DNA from: Cercospora beticola
Lineage: Eukaryota > Ascomycota > Dothideomycetes > Mycosphaerellales > Mycosphaerellaceae
Direction: 5' to 3'
Length of the DNA stretch: 64,000 nt
Assembly (NCBI RefSeq): GCF_033473495.1
Contig: NC_088935.1
Span: forward strand, 3,224,001-3,288,000
The notes below the pieces were generated by a model. The model was not told where the DNA came from. It saw only the letters and a program-made list of their open reading frames with translations, and made no database searches. Below are positions 1 to 8,965 of this stretch, in pieces; position 1 is the first letter of the stretch; every line of letters starts with the position of its first letter. The position numbers and the translations under genes are program-made.

Positions 1-797
1 CTAAGCGTTCACTTTGGAAGGCTGTAAAAACCAATTGTGCGGTCGTGGACGAGGGCGAGAAGCGTGGTGTCAGAGTATACCTCTTCTCCCCATGTGTAGT
101 TTGTAAGATTGTACCGCAACCTGGAATGATGCCAAACGCAATCAACTAACTGTGTACTAGATGGGAAAGGCACGGGATTCGGAAATCGCATTTCTATCCA
201 AACTGTGGATATAGTTATGGCATTCAAGGCGTGTGGATACGCTTACAATGTGGCGGACGATCAAGCGGTTTGTGCATTATCCTGGAGCATCAGAAATTAA
301 ACTAATGACTTCCAGATCTGGCCTGTTTGTCATATTTCTGACACAGTGTCCCTATATTCGCATATTCTGACCAAGATACTCAACGGAGAGGATCCTCCAC
401 ATGGAAAGAATGGCTATTATCTGGCCTCTACTGGACCAGTTGCCTGGGAGAAAATTTATGCCGCCATTGCCTCCGCTCTCTTTGCGAAGGGTGTCATCGC
501 TGATGAAAAGCTGCGCCCCATCGATCAAGGAGCCATTGATCGCATAGTCACCGCACTTGGTGTAGACAACAAATCTTCCGCATTGAGTAAGATTTCCGGC
601 AAGTGAGTCAACCGCTTCATTTGATCATCGTATACCACTCACATGTGTTCTATTTTAGCTGTACCTACACGCCTCGTCGTGGTGAGACGACCGGATGGAA
701 GCCGAAATTTGCCCCAGCGCATATTCTCGAAAGCATGGACGAGGAAGTCGAGCACATTCTTGAGAACTTGAGCGATAACGTGAGAGGCATTCGATAG
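1..797 (+). CDS. NAD-dependent epimerase/dehydratase-like protein, 3' part
   Basis: The gene enters from the left edge, so its N-terminal Rossmann half is missing. I join four exons: 1-102, 161-267, 316-602 and 659-797, with introns of 58, 48 and 56 bases. Every junction keeps the frame; the first intron splits the Tyr codon of SPCVVYGKGTGFGNR, which is the strand after the catalytic Tyr region seen in nucleoside-sugar-epimerase-like fungal proteins. Downstream are GYYLASTGPVAWEKIYAAIA and a C-terminal RRGETTGWKPKFAPAHIL stretch. This pattern fits the extended short-chain dehydrogenase family that uses NAD(P). The substrate cannot be told from the sequence, and the cofactor-binding GxxGxxG lies outside the window. 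Stop TAG is at 795-797. Confidence 0.7.
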
Positions 798-974
798 AGG
801 GTATTCATTGCATGCTGCAATGATTTCACGTCATCAGGTATCTTCTGCTGCGCCCCAAGGATACGATGTCTGCTTCATGGTTGGCACTATGCAGTCCGGC
901 TATGTACGTTGGGTCGACGGGACTGCAGGACACTTTAACGGGCATCTTGCCCAATCCGAATGATCCCTTTTCGC

Positions 975-1605
975 CTATGTGCCCCTCGCAACATTCTCCT
1001 CTGCGCCTTCTTGCGTGGCTTCCTCAGATTTCGTGCCTCGAAAAAGTTCGCCTGAATCTTCCTCCAGCTCGCCTTCTGTCACAGCTCTCTGAGCATGCGC
1101 TGCTTGCACCTCGCTGAGAACGGTACGAGAATCTGCAAGCAACTGCCTTGCAATCTTGTCAGGGTTCTCCAAGAGGCTCACACCCAACTCGGCAATGCGA
1201 ACTGCTTCCTTCGCCATGTCAAGAGCATCATCTGCAACTCCAGAGCAGCCAAGGACCATGCCTCAAAATTATGGGGTCAGCATGGTGGAGATGCGAAACG
1301 AAATGCGTCTCTACATTTCTCAACTTACAGGCACGAGCTCTGATCAGAAGTGGCAATTCGGGGTACCCAAGCAGCACACGGGCAGTATCCTCGGCATATT
1401 CGTCTCTGTCCTCTCTATGCGCCTCGAGCATGGCGCGGTCGAGGGCGAAGAACATGCGCTTCAGGTTTTGTGCCATTTGTGCGGCGACACTGCAGGCTAG
1501 TAGGCCCCGGGTTGATGCGTTGATAAGACTGTGCGTGTAGTGTTCTGGTTCTGGCGACGAGGATTTGACAAGATGATGGAGAGTACCCTTTCTGGTTTCA
1601 AGCAT
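975..1605 (-). CDS. Hypothetical helical protein (TPR-like appearance)
   Basis: Two exons, 1605-1329 and 1261-975, join in frame across a 67-base intron with donor GTAAGTT and a CTGAC branch site, giving about 187 residues from the ATG at 1605. An upstream in-frame ATG at 1671 would give 209. The middle of the protein is a run of amphipathic helices (AEDTARVLLGYPELPLLIRA, then VADDALDMAKEAVRIAELGV) resembling a solenoid of TPR-like hairpins. The C-terminus is Glu-rich and probably disordered. I do not recognise a family. It is convergent with the epimerase-like gene and lies just downstream of the MFS carrier on the same strand. The frame-preserving intron is the best evidence that it is real; no function can be proposed. 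Confidence 0.5.
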
Positions 1606-1883
1606 GTGAGAGTGGTTGATCAACAATTTGAGACCCACGAAAGAAGGCACGAGACTGCATGTGAATCCCAATATGTATCAAGTGAAGCTTGGATAAGTGT
1701 TTGCTGCTGGGGAGAAGTAAGGGCACCGAGCGGTCATGTGCGAAGTGGAGCTTGCCTTCGAATACCATCGATGTGCAACGTGAGCTGCCATCAAACGATC
1801 GAAAGTCAATGCATGAGCTGATTTGCTTGAATCTACTGCGGATAGCACGGTATTATCTGTATGCTCTATATCTGTCGATATTC

Positions 1884-3574
1884 CTACACTTTCACCAAGA
1901 TCTTGGTTCCTCCTCTCATCACCCTTACTGCCGCAAATATCGCACTGGCGCCGAGTACAGTAACTCCAGCATAGATCCAAGTCCCATTCCAATTGAGTTG
2001 CTCATCTGCAAGTGCAGCACCAGAGCCGCTGGTGCCCAAAATGCCGCCGCCGCCAGGTCCACCGGCGAGCACACCCAAGCCGACTGTGGCAAAACCTGCA
2101 ACGATGTCAATGAAGTGTCCTGTCTTGTACCGAACGGACACGCAACTTACCCATTCCAATGCGTGTTCCAACCTTGCTCTTATCCTTCGTAAGCGCAACG
2201 AACAGCACTGGAGGAAGAGCGATGAATATCCCTGAAAAGAAGCCGAAGAAGAGGGCCACGACAATCATTCCCGCTGCATTGTGCACAGCTATGAGGCAGA
2301 AGAGGACAATTGCCACGCACAAAGCTCCTGATCTACATTAGCCAATATTCCAAGATTTCGTTAATAGCGATAGCAATTGATCGATTTACCTGGTGCGATG
2401 ACATTTGCAGGACCAATACGGTCGGAGAGGATGTTCGGAAGGGTTCGCCCAAAGACTGATCCCGCGTTGAGGATAGCCACCAAGTAAAATGACAGGCTCT
2501 CACTTGTATACCCACGCTGGTTGCCATAAAAGCTGATGTAGAAGAATCCAACCTGTCACGGATGTCAGAGGCCCGTCACTGGCAAGTACAGAGATTGTAC
2601 ACTTACGTAAAGACCAATGAAGCCGATTGTGCACCCGATCACGAATATCACGAACGGTACGTCCCTAAAGGCAGTCCAATCGATCAAAGATCTCGGCTTG
2701 TCCGGCTTCACTCTTTGTCGCATCAGAGAGATTGGAACGATCAGTGTCGCCAAAGCTGTAAACCCAAGAATGCGAACGGACCATCCAAATCCAAGATCTT
2801 CGTGATTAATCATGCGGTAAAACATGATAGGGTATATGATACCTAAAAGTTGTCAGTTCTCGGTGTCTATCTTAGTGTAGATGAAACACACCTCCCATGG
2901 AACTTCCACTGGCCGCCAGCCCAATGGCGAGCCCAATTCGGCTGGTGAAGTAAGTGGGCAGAATGGCTATTGAAGGCACGTACAAGCACCCGCCCCCGAT
3001 GCCCACAACGAAGCCTTGAGCCAAGAGCACTTGCCAGTATTCTTTACAGAGACTCAACATCATGTGTCCAAACACAATCATGAAAGAGCCACCGAGGAGA
3101 AGAGCTCTAAGATGGCCTCGATCATATATCGGTCCGACGAATGCGCCGACCATTAGGACCTACAAGACATTTTAGTGTCAGCAGCTGCTGGTGAAGATGC
3201 CTTTTGAAGGTTTGCACACTCACCATTACAGCCTGAATGGATCCGATCCATGATATATTACTTGAGCTTTCCTGAAATAATTGCCCGCCCTCGTACCAGG
3301 TCTGATATACTCCGAACGTGTTTAGGATTCCCCAAGTGTTGAAGAATAACAAGAAACTGCAAAGCACTTGTATCCACGCTTGAGTACCGCCATTTGGAGG
3401 CCCAGGTATGGCAGCGGAAGGTGTCGCAGATCCATTGGGAAGGGTTTCTTGTGTTTCAGGTGTGCTCCTTGCAGTATCCTCATCAGATCTGTTGTCCAGG
3501 GATCCTGTCTTCTCATCGAAGGCCCCCTGTTGTTCGTCGTTGGTCATGCCACTTCTTGGCGCATGGGCCTGCAT
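1884..3574 (-). CDS. MFS transporter, monocarboxylate-porter-like
   Basis: Six exons (3574-3224, 3159-2892, 2842-2607, 2552-2390, 2327-2151, 2095-1884) encode 468 residues. A second in-frame ATG at 3547 is also possible. A hydrophilic N-terminus of about 70 residues, rich in Ser, Thr, Glu and Pro, precedes about twelve hydrophobic helices. The loop GAFVGPIYDRGHLRALLL between helices 2 and 3 is the major-facilitator signature, and YVPSIAILPTYF, FGRTLPNILSDRIGP and the Gly-rich end fit the fungal MCT-like group that includes riboflavin carrier Mch5 and related porters. It should sit in the plasma membrane or vacuole. Substrate is not readable; in this fungal group, sequence alone does not separate monocarboxylate from riboflavin carriers. 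All five introns are 49-64 bases and in frame. Confidence 0.88.
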
Positions 3575-4359
3575 GCTGTCAGCAATGCCTAGTCGCCAAG
3601 AAGGACACTAGGTTTGTGTTGCACGGTTGATGCACAGTTGATGAAAGTCTAGCAAGATGCGAGATGGAACCATCGCGCAAGTCGAAAATGTACTCTCCGG
3701 CGTGATGAGGCGCCTTCCTGTGGGCAATGACGCGCCATCCTCAGAGGCGGCTGACCCTCGCGTCTTTCGTCAAAGTCCGAAGCGCGAGATTCCACGCCAC
3801 TCTGCCGGTTTGCCGTCAGCTTCATATATACAGCATTTGTACGACAATAATCACGACCCATCAGAAGAGAACCAGTGGTTCAAGTTGCGAAGCTCGAATG
3901 TGCATCATATTTTCTCTTGTGCCGTCAGACTTTGCTCAAACCGCCTCTGCTGGACAGGAAAGCGTAGAGGCATCTGGTGACAACAATATCAAGACCAAGA
4001 AGCAACACCCGACAAGAAACTGGTCGGATACGGTCGAACATGCTATGACCGCAATTCGAGACTGTATCATAGACTGTATACTGAAGGTGCCTGCGGTGCC
4101 TGAAGCATTCGAAGACGCTGCGCGAATGCGAAGTTTGCTGGACAAACATGGTCAATGCTGCTCTCTTGGTACTGTTCGTCGTACAGAGTTCACATGTTCG
4201 GTTATATTGCTTCATCGCACTCTCGTAAAGACCGAACCTCATGTCATGAATCATAATGCTTGCAACGCTCCCTTGCCGCGCAGGTCTTGACACGGACAGA
4301 CTTGAACTCGAAGAACGCTGGAAGCTGCATGGCGGATCTGCTGGCAGCCACAGTATCTC
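3575..4359. other. Intergenic stretch with one doubtful ORF
   Basis: Between the MFS start and the thioredoxin-fold stop. One forward frame (3727-4290, 187 codons) is open. Its second half contains a plausible helical segment (AVPEAFEDAARMRSLLDKHG), but the first half is low quality and the start is unclear. I leave it as unproven. The MFS promoter should be in the left third. Confidence 0.4.
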
Positions 4360-4713
4360 TTAGACATCCCGTTTCGCCTCGCCTCGCAGCAGTTCGATAG
4401 ACTCCTCGATCCCTTTCATATCTGCGCCCATGACAGTCTTTGCCCAGCGGTCTCCGAACATAGCCACCGTGACAGGCAGCTGATTTGGTGAGAATTTGAA
4501 CAAGTAGCTTGTCGCTGCGTTGAAGTCCATTTCGGCGAACGCTATACCACTGCTTGCATGCTTCTGAGCCAGCTTTTCATATCTCGGACTAAACTCCCGA
4601 CAAGTAGGCAAAGAAGAATTAGAGACGTGGATAATGGTAGGTGTCCGGTGCGACTCTTCCACGACCTGATCATGTTTCGCTCGGTCCGCAATTTGGACAA
4701 CGGTAGAGGCCAT
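4360..4713 (-). CDS. Thioredoxin-fold protein without a CxxC motif
   Basis: A single exon of 117 residues from the ATG at 4713. Upstream in-frame ATGs exist up to 4833 but read through low-quality sequence. The order of elements is that of thioredoxin: an N-terminal helix, a strand (TPTIIHVSNSS), the active-site loop, a helix ending in YEKLAQKHASSGIAF, the strand FAEMDF, the cis-Pro strand NQLPVTVAMFGD, and a C-terminal helix. The active-site loop reads SSLPTCREFSP, so only one Cys remains where WCGPC is usual. That argues against disulfide reductase activity and for a binding or monothiol role. It shares a 0.4-kb divergent promoter region with the DUF3074 gene. Confidence 0.65.
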   Translation of the reverse strand: MASTVVQIADRAKHDQVVEESHRTPTIIHVSNSSLPTCREFSPRYEKLAQKHASSGIAFAEMDFNAATSYLFKFSPNQLPVTVAMFGDRWAKTVMGADMKGIEESIELLRGEAKRDV

Positions 4714-5114
4714 GGTATTCAGCGGTGAGGGTTGCGATGGGTTCTTGGGATGTTTCGTGAAAGATACAAGAACGGCATTTCCTCCGAAGCAGTGTCGTTG
4801 GGCGCCGCGAGCAAGTGCATGAAGCGGAGGCACGATCCGTTCGTCCTTGTTCCTGCCACTGCTTCGCGAAGCTTGGACTTTCTGAGATCTGCGAATGACG
4901 CGTTGAGACGCGACGCCGATTCAACGTGCAACGTGCAACTGCGATTCCTACAGTTTGTGATCACGAGTACTGTACAGCCAATACCAGTGCATGAGCAATT
5001 TGCATGATACAACAATCGTACTGAGCTACGGAACAATTCCAGCTTCGCGGGTACACCAAAGCCGCAGCAAAGCTTGTTCAAGTCGCCCAGCACATCTCAC
5101 CATCACCGAACGCC
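4714..5114. promoter_or_regulatory. Divergent promoter region
   Basis: 401 bases between two genes read outwards, the thioredoxin-fold gene leftward and the DUF3074 gene rightward. No TATA box is clear. Several antisense frames are open by chance. Its role as shared promoter is inferred from gene orientation only. Confidence 0.45.
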
Positions 5115-6002
5115 ATGGCAACACAAACCAGAATTCATCTGAAGCCACTCCAGGCGATCGATCTACCGTCTCACAAGAACATCCCATCTGATCAAGCTGG
5201 CGGCACGCTTCCGAACCTACAAACTTTCCTGACAGAAGTGCTCGCGGAAGGTGACGGATTCCTGACCACAACCCTGCACGATCAAAATGTATTCAAGCTC
5301 GGGGACGTCAAGCACCAATCCCCAGCGACCGCATCAATTCAGATACGTTCTGCTGTAATTCCGCACCAGCCGACAGAGAACTGGTATGCCCGAACCAGCA
5401 TTCACGAAGATGCCTCCAAGGACGGCACTGCCACTTGGGCAGAATTCGATGGCCACCTACGAGCCAACCACAGCAACTACGAAAAGGAGTACACGCCGTC
5501 CGTAGTCTCTGCCCACAAGGAGTACTCCTGGGAGCAAGATCTGCAAGCCTTTGGAGCTACTGCGGGCAACTGGCAGGACATCACGATGGAGATCCGACTG
5601 ATGCGCCACAAGATGCCTGTTTTCTTCTTGAAAGACAGAGAGTTCAGAGTGCTCGTTGTCACAGCTCGAGCGCAGGACCAGGACAAATTCATAGTCGTGC
5701 AAATTCCCGTGGCGCGCAACGCCATCCCAGAGACCGTATCGCAGGCCGGACAACAAGCCGTGGATGCGATCTATTGTAGCGTAGAACTCGGCGAGCTACA
5801 CGATGGTCAGATCACCTGGTCCATGGGCACGGCCAGTGACGCAAAGGGTGTCTTGCCAATGGCAGTGCAGAAAACGCAGATGGGTGAGTCAAGCACAGAC
5901 CTGAGATCGACCGAATAGCATTGCTGAACCCTTGCAGCCAACGCAGTCGCCATCGATGTCAGCTACTTCATCAAGTGGCGCATGGAAAAGCGCAACTCAT
6001 AG
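5115..6002 (+). CDS. DUF3074 domain protein
   Basis: Exon 1 is 5115-5883 and exon 2 is 5938-6002, joined across a 54-base intron (donor GTGAGT, acceptor TTGCAG) that keeps the frame, for about 277 residues. Features are the early LPNLQTFLTEVLAEGDGF helix, ENWYARTSIHEDASKDGTAT, the core WQDITMEIRLMRHKMPVFFL followed by LKDREFRVLVVTARAQDQ, and a terminal SYFIKWRMEKR. This is the layout of the fungal DUF3074 family, whose fold is of the START/Bet v 1 type with a lipid-sized cavity. The family has no established reaction. No signal peptide or membrane helix is visible, so it is probably cytosolic. Confidence 0.75.
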
Positions 6003-6603
6003 GCCATTTGCTTGAGGTACAAGAATAGGAGAGCTCTCTCGTCAGACGTCGTAGGTGATCGCGGACAGATGGAGTGCATAGATGGATTGATCAGCCAGCA
6101 TGAAGTACTGAGTATCTTCTAACAGGCGATCTATGAGGTCTGCAACCAAGGCGTGTTTTCCGAAGTGGAAGATGATCTTTTATTCCTGTTCTCTTCGGCA
6201 TGGCCACATCGTCGTCGTTATGCTCTTGCCCTTGCCACCAATCCCGACTTTTATCTTACAGTCCTCTGCCTTCTTTCCCCCTAAATCGTGCCGATGCAGC
6301 GATACTGTCATTCTTTCAGAGTGGTGATGTGTGGTCCTATACTCAGGACAGATCCAGCTCACGCCATTGCGCAACGTTATTGAAGACATGTCGAAGCGCC
6401 GTGGCCGTGTCGGCATCTTTGCGGTCGAACGTCTTAGCTGCCGCTATTCGAGAAGTGCCGTGCCTGCTCTCGAGTCGCGTCCGGCGGCCTTTCGTGGTTT
6501 CGAAACGAGGTCCGTTGTCGAGCTGGTGGTACTGCTATCACCATGTCCATGTCGAGCTTCCTCAAAATTCATGCGTCCTCGCAAGGACTCCGGATTATTC
6601 GAA
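6003..6603. other. Intergenic, convergent 3' ends
   Basis: Holds the 3' ends of the DUF3074 gene (rightward) and PAM18 (leftward). Two overlapping forward frames here (6200-6766 and 6331-6957) are shadows running antisense to PAM18. I see no further gene. Confidence 0.5.
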
Positions 6604-7041
6604 TCAATTTGCCCCCTTCTCCAGGAACTCTTTGGCCTCGTTTATCTTCGTTGCCAGGTATGGACTGCCTCCTCGATCGGGGTGGTTAAGAAGCATCAAC
6701 GATCGATGCCGTTTCCTGATCAATTCTTTATTCACACCCCGTTCACTGCGTCCACGATTAGTCTGAATGTTCAAACAAGCTCCGAAACAATCGTGCTATC
6801 GCGTACGAGGTTCCAAGAATTAATGCCGCCTCTCTCCGATTCATCTGCTTTTCGAACCCTCCTTTATAAAAAGCTTTCCCAAGTGCACTCGAGCCACCGC
6901 GTGCTCGCCGTAATGCTACGAGGCCTGCGCGACCCTATGTGTCGAAGAAATTGTTAGCTACATCAGTGCAAAGACTTGAGTGGTACGTACGAAAAATGCG
7001 GCGGCGGCAACGCCCACTCCCACCGCAAGGACGGTGGCCAT
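6604..7041 (-). CDS. PAM18: TIM14/PAM18, J-domain subunit of the mitochondrial import motor
   Basis: A split gene with no long ORF. Exons 7041-6991, 6934-6807 and 6745-6604 are joined over introns of 56 and 61 bases and encode 106 residues, the usual fungal size. Residues 1-17 form a hydrophobic segment ([17 protein letters not shown]) that anchors the protein in the inner membrane. A Gly/Arg linker ends in [20 protein letters not shown], typical of this family. The J domain follows with the HPD tripeptide at residues 81-83 ([20 protein letters not shown]). The protein stimulates the ATPase of mitochondrial Hsp70 at the TIM23 channel during matrix import. The match over the full length makes the call firm. 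It is divergent from RLP24, 279 bases apart. Confidence 0.93.
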
Positions 7042-7320
7042 GCTGATAGATTCGTGTAAGGACGGCGACGAGGACAGGTGCGACAAGGCGACGGCGATGG
7101 CGACAATCGGTGCTGGCGAGGATGAGAGGATGGTCTACTTTGCGGACGGAGATGCTTCTCGGTGTCAGGTCTTCGCCGGCCCGAGTCGAGCCGAACCATG
7201 TCCGTCGATCAAGGGTCGTGGAGGCCATGGCTGGAAATTCTCGTCGTTGCTCTCTGCTGCCCACCACACCTCTCCGCCACTTCTCCCGCCGCCCAGACTC
7301 CGCCCCGTCCGCTCGTCACG
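7042..7320. promoter_or_regulatory. Bidirectional promoter of PAM18 and RLP24
   Basis: A 279-base gap separates the two divergent ATGs (7041 leftward, 7321 rightward). It is GC-rich with a pyrimidine-rich patch just before the RLP24 ATG and no clear TATA box, as expected for a housekeeping pair. Shared control is an inference from spacing. Confidence 0.5.
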
Positions 7321-8000
7321 ATGAGGATCGAGACGTGCTACTTCTGCTCGCAACCGTGCTACCCATCCAAGGGTATCACTTTTGTGCGCAACGATGCGAA
7401 GGTCTTCAAATTCTGCCGCTCGAAATGCCACAAGAACGTAAGTTGCTGATACACACTTCACCGCCTCATCCCTTTGACGCCCGCTGACTCTTTTCCTCAA
7501 TATAGTTCAAGATGAAGCGTAATCCCCGCAAACTCGCCTGGACCAAAGCCTTCCGCAGCGCACACGGAAAAGAAATGCCCATCGATGGCACTCTTGCAAA
7601 TTTCGCCCAACGCCGCAATATCCCCGTCCGCTACAACCGCGATCTGGTACAGAAGACGCTACAGGCCATGTCTCGCGTGCAGGAAATCCGCGATCGTCGG
7701 GAACGCCAATTCTACAAGGACCGCATGAAGGGCAACAAAGCACGCCAGCTCGAAGCCGATCGCAAGCTCGTTGCCGAGAACCAGCACTTGTTGCCTGCGC
7801 AGTACCGCGACCAAGTCGAGCAGGCCCTGCAAACTTTGCCAGAGCAGGTCCAAGAGGAGACTATGGAAGAGGAGCTGGACGAGGAAATGGCTTTGGAGGA
7901 GCAAGCACGTTTGGCGCCGAAGAAGAGTGCACTCAAGCAGAAGCGGAAACAACAATTGGTCCGAGGAGGAGTTGCGGAAGAGATGGATGTCGATGGTTGA
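7321..8000 (+). CDS. RLP24: Ribosome biogenesis protein RLP24
   Basis: Exon 1 7321-7437 and exon 2 7506-8000, with a 68-base intron, encode 203 residues. The N-terminus begins [18 protein letters not shown] with the L24e-type zinc site: Cys6, Cys9, Cys32, Cys36. The conserved [17 protein letters not shown] follows the intron. The C-terminal half, absent from ribosomal eL24, is a long charged helix (from [20 protein letters not shown]) ending in an acidic then basic tail. In yeast, Rlp24 occupies the eL24 site on pre-60S particles and recruits and activates the AAA-ATPase Drg1. The length and the tail distinguish it from eL24 itself. Intron placement directly after the zinc-finger exon is clean. 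Nucleolar/cytoplasmic shuttling is known for the family. Confidence 0.95.
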
Positions 8001-8965
8001 TTTCAGCATCTCGCCTTGCGGCAGCAACCAGTTTCACGATTGTCAGCGAAGGTGTCTGGCGTTTTCATGAGTTCATGGCTACATACAAACAGCGACCTTT
8101 CAGTGGCATGAGACCACTCAAGCACATTGGGAATTTCACCTATGCACTGCGACGACAATGCCCGTCATCGATATGCAGTGCTGCTAAGAGGTCAGTTTGA
8201 TTATTTTTTTGCATGTTCGCATTTCTCAAAAGCATTGCGTTCCCTCTTTTCAATGAGGTGCACGTCTATAAGTGGATGCAAGAAAGACGAAGCTTTTTAC
8301 TTTCTATTCGATCACAAGCAAGGCCTTTCTAGGATATCCATGGTGTTCGAATCCATAACAGACTGCTGACATACTGGAACACACAGTACAATAATCATCC
8401 TCAAATCCGAATCCGCGTACTCCGAGCGTGGCTGTAGCAAACACATTGTCGAGCCTTGAGGTTGGCACCTTTCATTTCAGGCCAGCAGCAGTTCAGAGCG
8501 TCGTCCTCAGAGTAGCGGGCTTACTGCCTCTTTATCTGTCCGCGTCCTCAAGAGAAATGGAGAGCAAGCGAGATCGTCAATTCACAGACCAGTGAAGGCA
8601 GTATCGTAAATTGTAGGCACTCGTCACACCGAGCGTCCTATTCATGCATATGTACTTGTACAAAAGCTGCTCCAGCGAGGTCTCGCAAGACCCGCCTCTC
8701 GCCAAATCCTCCCAAACATCAACGGGCATCAATAGTCGTACGTAGCCTGGAAAATGCACGATTGATGCAATTGCCACACTCCGTCGCAGCTGTGCCAAGC
8801 TGTTCGGCCCTCCATGAACGCCGTCCCATGTTTGTTTCCATTTCCAACCGGATGTTTCTCCAAGCCTCGCAACGCCATGCTTTAAACATCAAAGACCCCC
8901 AATCGTAACCCTGTAATGATTTCGCGGGACCTCCGGCGATAATCTAATACACTTCCTGTATGTGC
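8001..8965. other. Intergenic, convergent 3' ends
   Basis: Nearly 1 kb between the 3' ends of RLP24 and the phosphatase gene. It is AT-richer than the flanks. Open frames at 8127-8369 and 8577-8798 are short and lack coding character. Nothing else is seen. Confidence 0.5.

Noticed and set aside
6331..6957. 208-codon plus-strand frame
   Set aside because: Antisense to the spliced PAM18 gene, whose HPD motif and membrane segment are unmistakable.
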